Assembly (NCBI GenBank): GCA_963682055.1
Contig: OY821748.1
Span: 28,670,661 to 28,734,660, forward strand
Reading direction: 5' to 3'
From: Primula veris
Taxonomy: Eukaryota > Streptophyta > Magnoliopsida > Ericales > Primulaceae
Length of the DNA: 64,000 nt
The notes beneath the pieces were generated by a model, which saw only the letters and a program-made list of their open reading frames with translations, made no database searches and was not told the origin of the DNA. A program made the translations under genes and the position numbers. Numbering within the stretch: the stretch's first letter is position 1; each line of letters starts with the position of its first letter. This document shows, in pieces, positions 48,011-61,000 of the stretch.

Positions 48011-48121
48011 AGTAACATAGTTTACTAATATAATTGCATATAAATTCGAATTAGAGTTAAACCCTATTAAAAAATAAAACGAGGTTTAATAAAAAGTGAA
48101 AATTGAAGAAAAAAGGCTTAC

Positions 48122-48206
48122 ACGGAGAAATAAATGCTCTTTTCTCTCTCTCTCTCTCTATCTCCGTCGTCTCTCTGCGTTTCTCGCTTGTTTCTCTCTC
48201 TGACTA

Positions 48207-48216
<10 letters not shown>
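48122..48216 (-). promoter_or_regulatory. FY: Probable FY 5' UTR exon and transcription start
   Basis: On the minus strand a TATA box (CTTATATAAG, 48247-48256) is followed after about 30 bp by a purine-rich leader with a GA microsatellite, which ends at a good donor, CTCCGT|GTAAGC (exon end 48122). It contains no ATG. Assignment to FY rests on strand, spacing and the lack of another gene between. Confidence 0.55.
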
Positions 48217-48238
<22 letters not shown>

Positions 48239-48339
48239 ATGCGGCGCTTATATAAGTAAAAATAATATGTAACACAGGGTCATTTCATTTTAGGGAACTA
48301 TGTTTTGCACGATATAACCAACGATATAATCATACTCCA

Positions 48340-49310
48340 ATAACCAAGGTTTACAAATTTTTTGATTTAGTCACATAGGTTTAGTAAAAATAATGGGTAA
48401 AGCATATCTTTCTTACGTTTTAAATAATTACAATTCGGTCAATATAATTTAGGAATTAATTTAAAAAATTATAGATTTGTTAAAAATGATAATTTTAACT
48501 CTTTTACGGTTTCTTTTTAAAGATACATTTTCCAATAATCAAATTTTTTTATAATTTTTTAAATAATTTTTTCCAACAAAATAAGAGTTTCTCTGAAAAA
48601 AAGGTTGTTTATTCTGATTAAAAAATATTACTGATTTTTTCCACTTTGCCAATAAAATTATGTCCCAAACATATTTTTTTAAAATAGTTTACTTAATAGA
48701 AATTTTAATATATAAAAAAAAACAACTTTGCAGAAAAACTTTGTTGAATTCAAAATTCTCTCAATGATTCAACGGCATGTGAATAGTATATTTTAAATTT
48801 AAATTTTTGCAAAGATATGAAATATACTGGTTAACTTTTTAAAAGAACTACTAGTTTATATAAAGACTAAAAATAAATTTATTTTATTCCCTAAGGATTT
48901 TGTTTAATACAAAAAAAAATTTGCAAATTATTTCAAATTTAACAAAAATGCTTCCTTTCTTCAAATTTTTGCAATGTGAGACATAATGTTATCGGTAAAA
49001 GGTAAAAACTTTCAGTAATCTTTTTTACTTATATGTAACTTTTGTTTTGAGAAAAACTAACACTTTTTTGTTTGAAAAAATATTTATTTTAAAGAAAAAG
49101 TTGGTTATCTAAAAACGTGGTTTTTAAAGAGTTAATTTTGTCACTTTTAACAAATCAGTGGTTATTTTATTAATTTCTAAACTATGTGGATTGAATTATA
49201 ATTGTATAAAACTTATGAAGTTAAGTAGGTCATCAAATAAATTATTTTAATAAAGTGGGTTCACTAAATCAAAATTTTGTAATTAATATTCGTACAAAAC
49301 ATAGGACACA
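48340..49310. mobile_element. Foldback element with about 200-bp arms
   Basis: The left part (about 48350-48530) and right part (about 49110-49300) are imperfect inverted copies. Shared blocks include TTTGATTTAGT and AACTCTTT next to TTTGTTAAAA. The interior is AT-rich and non-coding. The sequence near the ends resembles that of the element at 51044-52110, so the two may be one family. Confidence 0.55.
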
Positions 49311-51043
49311 AAAGTAAAAAAAAAAATCGTGCAATATGTATAAACTTATAATAAGTATTGGAGAATTGGAGTATTAAATTAGGTTTTAAGTTTGGAGGAA
49401 TGACTAAAAGTAAAATGTTTTCTTTTCCACTAAATTTCTCTTATCATAATTAGGTGAACTAATCGTTTTTTCTATAACTTGAAAAACAATTTTTACTTGA
49501 TACATGATTGGTACAGCTAATCCGTCATATCAGCGGATTAGGTTTTTGGCTAAAATATTTGTGTAGCTATAGCAACACTCTCATTAAAAATTACGATATA
49601 TTAAACTAAATTCATAAAGGTAAAGTGTGTCGGGGGTGGACTACATTTCTAAACATTTATTCTCAAATGGTACAATTACGTAACAAATCATTCAAACTCC
49701 ATCCCAACACACATCACCTTCACCTCCGTCCATCACCATCACGGATCCACTGTCGGGATTGCTTTGCTGAGCTTACCGGAGCTGCAGCAAGGCTTTGGTC
49801 AGCTTACTAGAGCTCCGGCGAGGCACCGACAATGCTTTGAATTGTTGCCCACTGCTCCCACGGCGTATCCAGAACTGCTTAAAAATATTTGGAGCTCTGG
49901 CAAGCTATTGAGAGCCCCGACATGGCCCAAACTAGGGTGGACACGGGACAGATTGAGACGGATTTGGGTCAAACCTATTTCAACCCGCAAAATAAAGTGC
50001 GGCATGTGTGGAAAATTTTAAATTCCAACACAACCCAACCCAACCCGTTATAACTCAAACCCCAACTCAACCCAACCCGCAAAGATAAATTACATGGTGG
50101 GTTCGGTTGATTATTTAATTTTCATTTTAGTCCTAAATTTTCTGCATAAACAACCTAAATTTTAAAGAAATTGAATCTTTCAAAAAGAAATATGAATTAA
50201 AAACAATCGAAATCTCATTTTATGTTCCATATAATCTATAAGATTGTGTAAGTAAATGGAATACGTATAGTTTAACATTACGCTAATTGTTGAGTATATA
50301 TAGGAGTATTATAAATAAAGTTACTCAATCTATATACCTTTTTAAATATTGACGAGTTGGATTGGTAATTAGAGAATAAAGTTATTCCAAATTTTGATTT
50401 TACTGAGTATTATATTTGTGTGGATTTTTATAAAATAAAATTAATGATATAATTAAAGGAATAATCGCACATGGATGAGTATGGAGATTATGATGTTGTG
50501 TCGTTTGATGGATAAAAGCATTTTACCACATTTGTTTTTCAAGTCAAATTTAGTGTCTATTACATGAAGGCCCTCAATTTGTAGATACTCTAAAGGTATT
50601 TATGAATGATGTTAAAAACATAGTTTGACACAAATTTGAAAATCATTAGATTTGATAGATGCGGTAAATACTCACGAAATGCTATAAATATGGACACGGT
50701 CCAAATCCATGTTACTAAACATGTTTCCCATTAAAGTAATTCCTACAAGTCTTTTTATGTTAGGAACACACAAATTTGAGGCACATATATGTTTGTGTTG
50801 CCGAGTACAGATAAAGATTTGTAATCCATATCATTGTAATTTTGGATTTAAGACCAACTAGTAGTTTAATCACTCGTTATCCAAAAGTTTAAATGGTATA
50901 AATATATTTGTCATATTTATTGTTTAAAAATTGGTGAAACGTAAATTAAACATTTATAGTAAATGGTGAAATCATTGGGAGTAAGTAACCATAAATGGTG
51001 AAATTTCAAGAAGTTGAAGCATTAAGCATATAAAGTTTGTGCT
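49311..51043. other. Intergenic DNA
   Basis: Mostly AT-rich. A GC-richer patch at about 49690-49930 has overlapping short ORFs on both strands, none recognisable. An AACCCAACCCAACCCG tract at about 49930-50100 begins CTAGGGTGGACACGGG and looks like one end of a hAT-type MITE whose partner end I did not find. Confidence 0.45.
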
Positions 51044-52110
51044 TAATATCACTTTAGTGCCCTGAATTTTGGGTCATATTTTACTTCAGTGACATGACTT
51101 TCAAAAATGTTGAATTGGTGACACAGGTTTCACATATAATTTGATTTAGTGACTTCCTTAATTTCACAAGTTTTAAACAATTGCAATACAGTTCACTTAG
51201 TTTCAAAATTAATAAAATAGACACCGATTTGTTGAAAATGCCAAAATTAACTCTTTAATTTTACAATTTTTGTAAAACACGCCTTTTTCAATAAGAAAAC
51301 TTTTCTTTATAATAAATACAATTTTAGACATAATTTTTGAAAAAAAAAATGACTTTGAATACAATTTTTCCAACAAAATAAACACTACATTTAATTTTTT
51401 TTTTCTTTTCATAAATGTTTTAATCCGTAAAAAATTTGTTTTAATCCGCAAAAATTACACTACATCCGTAAATAATTTTTGGTAATTAAAGAAGATTTTA
51501 CTGGTTAATATGAAAGAAAATTACACTACGCGTATCTTGATTATTTGATAGTCTGGTAAAAGTGCCAGTTTGTCTTTTTGTGAACCTTTTTGTTAGTAAA
51601 AACATAGTATAACTACATGCTGAATTCATGAGAATGTAAAATTTTATGTGCGATAACTCTGTGCAATTTTCTTTAATAATTTCTGTAATTTACCAGCCAA
51701 TTTTTAATATTAATTCGTACACTTTTATTTAATTATCAAAAATGTTTACGAATGTAGTGTAGTTTTTACTGATTAAAACAATTTTTTTACAGATTAAAAC
51801 CTTTTCTGAAAAGAACAAAAATTATGTCTAAAATTGTATTTATTATAAAGAAAAGTTTTCTTATTGAAAAACGTGTGTTTTACAAAAATTGTAAAATTAA
51901 AAAGTTAATTTTATCATTTTTAAGAAATCGGTGTCTATTTTTTTAATTTTTAAACTAGGTGGGTTGTATTGCAATTGTTTAAAACTTGTAAAGTTAAGAA
52001 GGTCACTAAATCAAATTATATGTGAAACCTGGGTCACCAATTCAACATTTTTAAAAGTCAGATCATTGAAGTAAATATAACGCAAAACTCAGGGCACTAA
52101 AGTGATATTA
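51044..52110. mobile_element. Long foldback element (arms about 400 bp)
   Basis: Ends TAATATCACTTTAGTGCCCT in inverted orientation at 51044 and 52110. The arms (about 51044-51490 and 51720-52110) match with modest divergence and close on a loop of about 200 bp. A transcript would fold into a long hairpin. No coding sequence; no certain target duplication. Confidence 0.8.
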
Positions 52111-52719
52111 CCCTGCTCTAACTTGGACTAAAGTTATTGTTATTTGATTGTTAAAGTTAAAAATAATATTAAGAGATAACAAATAATGATCAATCCATAA
52201 TTAAGTTTAAGTTAAGAAGTCAATTTATAGACTTGAATTTGTTCTAATCTAATGGTATGTTAAGTTCAACAGTAACATTACTTCTTTTGATTTAGAGAAA
52301 TTATTGTTGATTAATGCATAAATGCAAAGATCAGTGGGAGCAATTTTACTTTTATATATTAATGAAATATTACTTGCAATGTAAAAACTTTTCTATCTCT
52401 AAGCATGAAGATGAACAGAAACAACACATATGATGGGATAGAAGTTTCCACATATGATGGGATAGGCTTATTCTAATTCAGAAAGAAAATCACTCTGCTA
52501 TTATGGAATGGATATGAAAAATGAATTAGAATGTGAACGAATTAATTCGCTGTAGAAACTTATTTCAGGACTTGGAATAGTCGATATTATAGGCAGACCG
52601 TTAAAAATTTATTGTAATTCTGCAGTATTGATTTCTTAGATAACGACAAGTATTTGAGTATGCTAAACATATTGGGGTATGACCTTGTCGCATTGAGAAA
52701 GTTGAAAACAAAACATGTC

Positions 52720-52721
<2 letters not shown>
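52111..52721. other. Intergenic DNA, nothing recognised
   Basis: AT-rich. A short duplication of CCACATATGATGGGATAG occurs near 52426-52466. No gene or element ends seen. Confidence 0.5.

Positions 52722-52776
<55 letters not shown>
52722..52776. repeat. (AT)n microsatellite
   Basis: About 27 uninterrupted AT units that end exactly at the Helitron 3' boundary. Confidence 0.95.
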
Positions 52777-52777
<1 letters not shown>

Positions 52778-53233
52778 TAGTAATCGTGCCCCACGCTTTG
52801 CGTGTGAGACGCGTAATGCGATAAAATTTAAAAAATAAGTGTAGTTATGATACAAATATTTGGAGAATAAAAAAAAGATAAGAGTATAAGATGAGAAGAC
52901 TCAAAAGAATTTTGAGAGCTTAAATAGGGATAAAAAGTGTTACGCTTTGCGTGTGAGACGCGTAATGCGATAAAATTTAAAAAATAAGTGTAGTTATGAT
53001 ACAAATATTTGGAGAATAAAAAAAACATAAGAGTATAAGATGAGAAGACTCAAAAGAATTTTGAGAGCTTAAATAGGGATAAAAAGTGTTATTAGTTATT
53101 AATTTTTCTCTATTTTTTATGAGAATATGGTATTGTGGTAATTAATAAAAACGTGTAAGGGTATTTTTGGAAAAAAAGTGGTAAAATTTGACAGTCTGAA
53201 AAAATCTTGGGTTGGCTTATTATAATAGTATAG

Positions 53234-53234
<1 letters not shown>
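52777..53234 (-). mobile_element. Small non-autonomous Helitron
   Basis: On the minus strand it begins TCTATACTATTATAATAA, a classic plant Helitron 5' end. It finishes with a CACGC-AAA-GCGTG hairpin, 11 nt and CTAG. The flanks are A (52776) and T (53235), the expected A/T insertion site. It is 458 bp with no coding sequence. Two tandem units of 149 bp (52793-52941 and 52942-53090) are nearly identical and include most of the terminal hairpin. Confidence 0.9.

Positions 53235-53275
<41 letters not shown>
53235..53275. repeat. (AAT)n microsatellite
   Basis: About 13 TAA/AAT units that begin at the Helitron 5' boundary. Confidence 0.9.
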
Positions 53276-53277
<2 letters not shown>

Positions 53278-54070
53278 TGCTTATCGTGGATCCGTTTATT
53301 TAGTATTGTCTCCAATGGCATTTACGGTTTATGTCAAATGGATGGACATTAACGAAATGTTTTAGCACATATTGTTATAAGTTACCAAATTGATATTTTA
53401 AGCTTAATAAAATATTATTTCTAACCATGATAGATATTTTGTTTCTTTATTGATGTATATACATGAATGCATAACATAATTACGTTTTTATTAAAGACAT
53501 TACAATGGATAATTATTGAGTTTGCATTAATAGATCACGTTAAGTAAAAATCTAATATGGTGATACTTGGAAGGAACTATGCCTATTAAATGACATAGAA
53601 CCGTCATGACTCGTATTGGTCTATAATTAATGGTGACATTATGATTTAAACTTGTATCAAAGTTATTTTATGTTACACGTAATGATTATTAATCGAATCA
53701 TGTAAAGTAATCAAGTCATGTCTTTGACTATAAAAGAATACAAGCCCTATATTTTACCCATGACAATATTCAATCATAGAAGTTTTGTATAATAGAATAA
53801 AGGCAAAAAGAGAGAAAACAAACTCATATGTAGAACTCACCCTATAAAACCGGTTATATAAGTAAGTGTGGCTATATAGTCATATACAACACAAATGTAG
53901 CTTACACTACCAATGTGGAATAATGCAGTTTACACTACATTAGCTTAAGATCATTATACAATTCATCACGCTCCATAACCTGCGACCACGTAGGCAGGTT
54001 TTGTGCTGATTTGTAGTTCCGGTCGAACACTGCAATCCCGGCATCAACTCTTTTGCGCCCTGTGGGAGGG
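53276..54070 (+). mobile_element. Possible LTR-retrotransposon remnant
   Basis: A TATA box (CTATAAAAG, 53728-53736) and a downstream GAATAAAGG are followed at about 54050 by TTTTGCGCCCTGTGGGAGG. This recalls the leader just after the LTR in many plant Gypsy elements. The LTR start and any coding region are missing. Confidence 0.35.
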
Positions 54071-55062
54071 CTTTGCATTAGAAACCGGTTTACCGGTCAT
54101 AAATCTCAACAGTATAGCTAGCTCTAATTCTGTATAGTTTACGCATGTGATTATCATAAAGTTTAAGATCATAAAACTAATCGTTTAATGTTTATATTTG
54201 TGTAAATAACTTACATCTTTTTCCTTCCTAATAAAAATGGTTGATCGAAGTGCTATATATATAATGTCATAAAAAAAAAATCTATTTTCCCCACCAAAAA
54301 CACATGAAAAAATGGAAGAGAAAGAGAAGAATGAATATTCAACCTTTATATAACTGTTGTCTATGCATTAAGTACGGATCCATCTCTTTTCTTATTTCTC
54401 TAAATATGTATGTATCTATTTTTGTATCTTGTTTTCCTTAATAAGATTTAAAAAATAATAATCTATTTTTGTAATTTGTTTCTCCATTGTCGGGAGCTTG
54501 GTCTCTCCCAATTCTCTCTAATTTTTACATGCATGTTATGTAGCTCCTCCAATTTTGTTGCCACTTTGTAAGTGAATCTTTTCTTTATTTCAAATTTTCA
54601 TTTTTATCATACCATAATTTACGTGGGAAATCTTCAACCCCATGCAAGTAATATAACTATCTTTTTATTCAAGAAATTTCTTTGTTTGGTGCAAAGATTT
54701 CTCAACAGAAAATGCGTTGTAAATAAGATATATATATTCAGAAGAAAATATATACGTGATCCGATAATAACGTATTTTTTCTTTTACGTTCTCCATATGT
54801 AATATTTGCATGAAAATCCCTTAGCTTAATTCGAGATTAATTATAAACTGATCTTGAATTTCCAAATGAAAAGTATTTAAACGAGGACGAAACGAGTTTT
54901 CTTTTCTAGCTTCTAATAAAGCCTCGCTTGAAACCTGCAGCCAAACAAATAATTGTTGTTTATTTCCTAAAAGTGTGGAATTATTGTCAAATGAATAAAT
55001 TTATAATTTCTTGAAATGACTTGATTACAATATGCAATGATTAATAATAGATAAGAGAAGGG
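54071..55062 (+). promoter_or_regulatory. Upstream region of the ILK-type kinase gene
   Basis: AT-rich, non-coding, about 1 kb. No convincing TATA or other site could be picked out. The 5' UTR presumably lies near the right end. Confidence 0.4.
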
Positions 55063-58000
55063 ATGGAGAAACCCAAGCAGCTGAAGCGGGGAATATCCCG
55101 TCAATTCTCAACTGGTTCGATGCGTAACAGCGGGAAATTCACCTTCGATAGGCAGAACTCGCTGGACCCTAACCGCACCAACCTCAGGTGAAATCATTGT
55201 AATAATATTCTTTGTAGTAAATTTATTGTATTAATCAAACTAGAAACTTAGTTTGTGCATATTGTTTATTAAGAATAATGTAACACACCATACATATTTT
55301 GTACCCAAAAACTTTTACCTGATGACAAATGAGACAACTCCCGCTGCAAAATAATATTTGATTTATTGAGTGTTAAAAACTGTCACTATTTTAATAAAAG
55401 TTGTTACAAATTTTCTAAACTGTCACGAAACCGTTATAAAAAAAACTGATGATTAAAAACAAGAAGCTATCACTATTTAGACAACTTTTTTTTGTAGTAC
55501 ACTCATGTGACAAGACATGCACACCAATCAATATTATTTCATGTTATCATTTCGGCAATTCATTAATTTTTAGATTAAAAGGACCAATTAAAAACAAGGC
55601 GAGGAGAAGGCCTCCTCCCGAAAAGGAAATGAATTTTCATGAGGATGCCACCTACAAATTTGGGACTTAAATCTCTAAATACATTTATAGTGAATCTATC
55701 TCTATATGTGTTACCATGCTAAATTTTTTGATGGTATGGCAAATTTTTAAACTTGCTGAACCCATTCTGCACTAATGTCAGGTTCAGCTTCGGCCGACAG
55801 TCATCTCTCGACCCCATCCGCCGCAACCCTGCAAACGAAGAGCTGTCCGTACCTAATAATCTGGACGTAACCATGCAACTATTGTTCATGGCATGTAACG
55901 GGGACCTGGAAGGTGTCCAAGAACTGCTTGATATTGATGGAGTTGATGTGAATAGCATCGATCTAGACGGACGTACTGCTTTGCATATAGCTGCATGTGA
56001 GGGTCAGGTGAAAGTTGTCACGTTGTTGCTTAGTCGCAAGGCTAATATTGATGCCCGTGATCGATGGGGTAGTACGGTGAGAATGTTTCTTTTTCTCTCT
56101 CTTTTTTTTTTTTTTTGTAAAGAAAAACAATAAAACAAGTTCAGGGTTACTTTTTCAGGATAGTATTACTTTCAGACAAGAGAAACCAAAATCCACTAGA
56201 GCTAGCCTTATGGTCCGAAACCCGCACTCTCAAATAGGATAGTAGTTCGAGTCTTGAATAGGGGGGTAGGTCTGACCTTTGTTCCTTTTTATAAAGAATT
56301 TAAGAAGAAAAAACAGTGGCAAAACAAGATTAGAATTCAAGTGGATACGGAGATTCAATTACAAAAATGTATTTACCTGAACTTTTTATTGCATGGGGAG
56401 TCCAATTACTAGCTTTTAAACAATTAATGAATTAGAAGCACTTTATAGGTTTTTTGTGATTTTATAATGGTCTGGATTTGTGGCACTGGTAGCCTACTAC
56501 CACTATATGGTTCCTTTATATATTGGCTTCAGTATAGCTATCTCTGTCCGGCTCCTTTTATGCATCGTATTTCAGTAATATACTGGATTGTTATTACGTG
56601 ACAATTTTGTTTCCGCTTAATAGTACAAAACCTATCCACTTCAGCTAATTATTTCAAAAAACATTTTTCAAATTTAACCTTACATTTTAGACCACCCCAG
56701 ACCATCAGAAGTGTGTAATGCCAACTTTTAGGTCACCCAATATCCGTCAAGAAGCAATCTAAGTACAAAAATTCTAGCATTTTTCGTAATTTTAGCAAGG
56801 TTATAACCTGCCTATGTAGTCTATTTCTCTGTTTTAAAATTCGCGCTATGTAGCGCGAAATAGCGCTTTTTTGGTAAAAAAACGCAACGAAAAATCACGA
56901 TTTTGGGTGGAATTGCGCTAAAATCACGCTATAGGGGACCAAAAGCGCAAAAATCGCGAAATTCTGGACCAAAAGCGTAAATAGCGAGTTAAAAAAAAAC
57001 AGCGGATCTAAATAATAAATATATATTGTGCAATTTTCATAAAAGTGTCTACAGTCCAAATGGTTAAGACTGTGCTGTAATTTTCAGCAGACCTGGGTTC
57101 GAAACTCACCAACAACAATTTTTTTTTTTGATTTTTTTTTATTACTATCTAATATAACTATATTTTTTTTTTTTTTTTTTGTTATATATTCTAAAGTTTA
57201 GTGCATATTTAGGCAAAAAAAAAGACACCGCAAAGCGCTATATAGCAACGCTATTAGCGCTTTTAGCGTTTCCCTCGAAAAAACGCTACGATAGCGATAA
57301 CGCTATTTAAAACACTGGTCTATTTGTAAGGAATTTGTTGTTTTTTTTTCACAAACTTGCTCGTTATTATTAATAATAACGTGCAAAAGTACAAGATTCA
57401 CGCCCTAAGGAATTTGTTGTTAATGAGCAGGCTGCTGCTGATGCAAAATATTACGGAAATGAAGAAGTTTATAACATATTGAAGGCCCGTGGAGCCAAAA
57501 CAGCGGTACTTTCTAATAACCAGTTTCTTTCTATTGTTATATTTTAATGTTTATTGTTTATCTTTCGACTCATTTCTCAACTTTTTAGAAAACCAGAAAG
57601 ACACCGATGACTGTTGCAAATCCTCGAGAAGTTCCAGAATATGAGCTCAATCCTCTAGATCTTCAAGTACGGAGAAGCGATGGCATCACAAAGGCAGGTT
57701 TCTCGCGTTTCACTTTTATAGGATTATTAATAAAACACTTTGTATGATTCGAGTATACATGTAATAAATATTTGAATTTCTATTTATAAGTCTATTTTGG
57801 TATCTTCTTTTCTTAAGTATCGTGTGAATGGACTTAAAAGTTTTTAGGAATCTAAAAATATTCATGTCGAAAGTGTTTAGCTTGAGTAACTCTCACGATA
57901 TCACTATCTTTTCTACATAACAAGTATTTATAAGAAGAATGCTCTTTTAATAAAGCTCTTTTATTGTAATTTGGTTGGATGACAATTGACAAATTTGCTT

Positions 58001-61000
58001 ACAATAATTAAGGCTCAAACCATGTACTAAGTGATCATTTTTCCATAATTTCATATTAGGGAAAGTTGATGTTGGAAATGAAAGATCAAGTGATTACAAA
58101 ACATCTATATATGTATGTTTTAATTTGTAACTGTTTGAAATGATAAAATCACTTTAATACATGCCATATGTCACGGTAAGAAATTATAGATCTCTAGAGT
58201 CTAGCTAGCATTTACAAACATACCATGCCTCGTTATGTAAAATAGTACATGAAATCAAAACTTTATCAATTTTTTTTGACAGGGATATTATCAAATAGCT
58301 AAATGGAATGGTACAAAAGTTTCGGTAAAGATACTTGATAAGGACACTTATTCGGACCCTGAGAGCATGTATGTTCTCGTAGACATCCTCTTTCTCATTT
58401 TCTTTTATTTAGAATACTTCTTTAATAAGAATTTGACCTTAATAAGCAAATGAGATTATCAAGTAACCAAAAGTGTAAATGTAAATAATCTGTGACTAAA
58501 TTATTGTTACAAACGAGAATGATGTAATAATCTTGTACTTGAAGGCCTAAAAGAGTGTGCCTGTAGTTTCGAAGGTAGACCGCCCTTACCTTTCCTTCTG
58601 CATTATCCAAGTAACAATTTGTAATACTTTAGATTTCATGTTTTTTTTCTTCTGCAGAAATTCTTTCAAGAACGAGTTAAATGTAATGCAAAGGGCTCGA
58701 CACCCCAATGTTGTTCAGTTTGTTGGAGCTGTTACACAAAGTATACCCATGATGATTGTTTCCGAGTATCATCCAAAGGTTCATATTATTGTGTATATCA
58801 ATCTTTGCATGTGTATTGATTTTTTGGTTGTGGCATATGTATATCAAAATAGGCTTAGTCTAACTACTAGTTGAGTGTCTGCAGAAGAGCACTAAGAGAA
58901 ACTGCTACTTAGTTAAACATAATAATCAACTTCAATCAATCCAATCAGATCATTTCTCCCGAACTACCGAGAGGTAGCATTATTTTTTTCCATCTACCCC
59001 ACTTTTTATGGGCCATTATACCCCATTAATCTAAATATACCATGTACAGTTCAAGCACTTTCTAATCGTTCCTCTTTCCGAGATTATTACTCTTGAGTGC
59101 ACTTCTTTTTTCTATTATGACCAAATATCATCTATCAATTATCTTAAGGTTGTCCCTATAATAGTTTCAACCCAGATTTACTGATTCTCTTGTAACCTGT
59201 CCTTTCTCGGATTTAACTTTTCCAGCTCATGAGTTCCCTTATATTCAATAAAATGATGCATTCATCTAGTTAGTTAATATACCCTTCTGATAGTAATGAG
59301 TGTTTACATTGTATCATAATCATGTCAGTTCTTATATATAGCATTTTCATTTGATTGTCCCTAAGTTGTCATGAACATCGTATTGAGATTTTGATTGAAG
59401 TCGATTGTGACATTTATTTCTTACGTCAGTGATAAAAAAAATTTGCAGGCACTGCATCTTAAGAGTCTCTGGATAATTTACTCATGAGCATGGCAAAAAA
59501 AGGCTTATAATGTTTCATAGAATGTATAGCTAAAATCCCAGTCTTATATTTTTTCTTACCGGAAAGTAGATTTCAATACAAGTTACAGAGTATCATGAAA
59601 ATGGATCTCCTCTTACTCTTACATAATTATTTTTGTACTTTACTAATTATTATTCATGATGTTTTATTTTTTATCTCTTGATCGTAAGGTTAATTTTAGG
59701 CAGTTTTGCGGTGAAAGAGATAGCGTCGGTTTGGCTTGAGCACTTGCCTCTAGGATTAAGAGTTTTTTTAAAAAAATTATAAGAAAACATTTGGAAGTAA
59801 AGTGCCAAAAATATTGTTTCACACGAATGTTGAAGAATATTGTCTTATTCTTGATGTATTTCAGGGTGACCTAGCTGGCTATCTTCAAAAGAAAGGACGG
59901 CTTTCTCCAGCTAAAACTCTAAGATTTGCTCTTGATATTGCAAGGCATGTGTAAACTTTCTCAAAGTGCTATCATATATTTGCTTATTAAATAAGTTGTT
60001 CAATATCTCGCACTAGTTGTTTTTGTAACTTTGTTTTTGTCAGTACTCATGCACATACTCTTTTAGTCCATTCTCCTTGCCATTTTATGATCGGTACTTT
60101 AGACCAAAATATTTTCCCTCTAAGGTTTAATTTGAGAGTGACTTGCTAATTACACCTTTGCTTGGTTTTCCTTACCAGGGGCATGAACTATCTTCATGAA
60201 TGTAAACCAGATACAATTATCCACTGTGATTTGAAGCCCAAGTAAGGGAAATAGAATCAGTATTCATTTGAATGCCTTTCTTCTTGTTTTTATTTTTATC
60301 TTTTCACTGAACATAACTTTTCTGTTGGTTGTTAATAATTAAAATTTTCGTAAGGTGCCAGAAATATTTTGATGGACTCTGGAGGTCTACTAAAGGTAGC
60401 TGGATTTGGTTTAATAAACTTGTCTGCAGTGTCCCCTGACAAGGCAAGACTAACGCAATCTGGTCAGATTGATCACTCAAGTAATTTACTCTATGATACC
60501 TATGGCATTTGTATTTACCAATCCTGTTTCTTTTGATATCGATTACTTTTTGACATGAGCAATCTTATCAGTTTATCTTAGCAATAACTAGCTTGCCGCT
60601 TTATGGTCTAGTGTTCAATATAAAAAAGTTTTGTGTCTAGTTTAAGCGTATGTCAATTTTCTCCAATTGTCACAGTTTTTGAGTTGTAATTTGTTGCTTT
60701 TATTGTTTTTGTTAATAAACTTTTTGTTTTCTGAGTAATGTCTTATGCTTCTTTGTCCTAGTAAATTGTTAATAATCGAGCCAACTCCCGAGCTACCACT
60801 AAAGTAACAGTAAATCCTCATATAATTTGCAGAAGAGTCCTTAGATTTTAATATCTTTTAATTATTATAATATCTTACATAAGTAACTTCGTCGTGTGGT
60901 TTAAGGTTTATATGTGGCTCCTGAGCTTTATAAGGAGGAGATACTTGACAGAAGTGTGGATGTATATTCGTATGGCCTAATCCTGTATGAGGTAGGTAAC

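Larger units (their letters stand above)
43267..48121 (-). other. 4.9 kb region between FY 5' UTR exon and first recognised coding exon
   Basis: Probably intron, though it should also hold the missing FY coding exon ending in one extra base. It contains a CT microsatellite (about 43736-43756) and an LTR-like start TGTCACACCCCGGATTTT at 45353 with no defined end. It also holds a MITE (46177-46396) and a diverged repeat array (46620-48010). No ORF resembles FY. Confidence 0.5.

Noticed and set aside
49625..50021. GC-richer patch with overlapping ORFs on both strands
   Set aside because: No protein family, splice structure or consistent frame could be recognised.
54880..54900. GGACGAAAC stretch resembling part of a hammerhead ribozyme
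   Set aside because: The required CTGANGA partner with matching stems is not present at a suitable distance.
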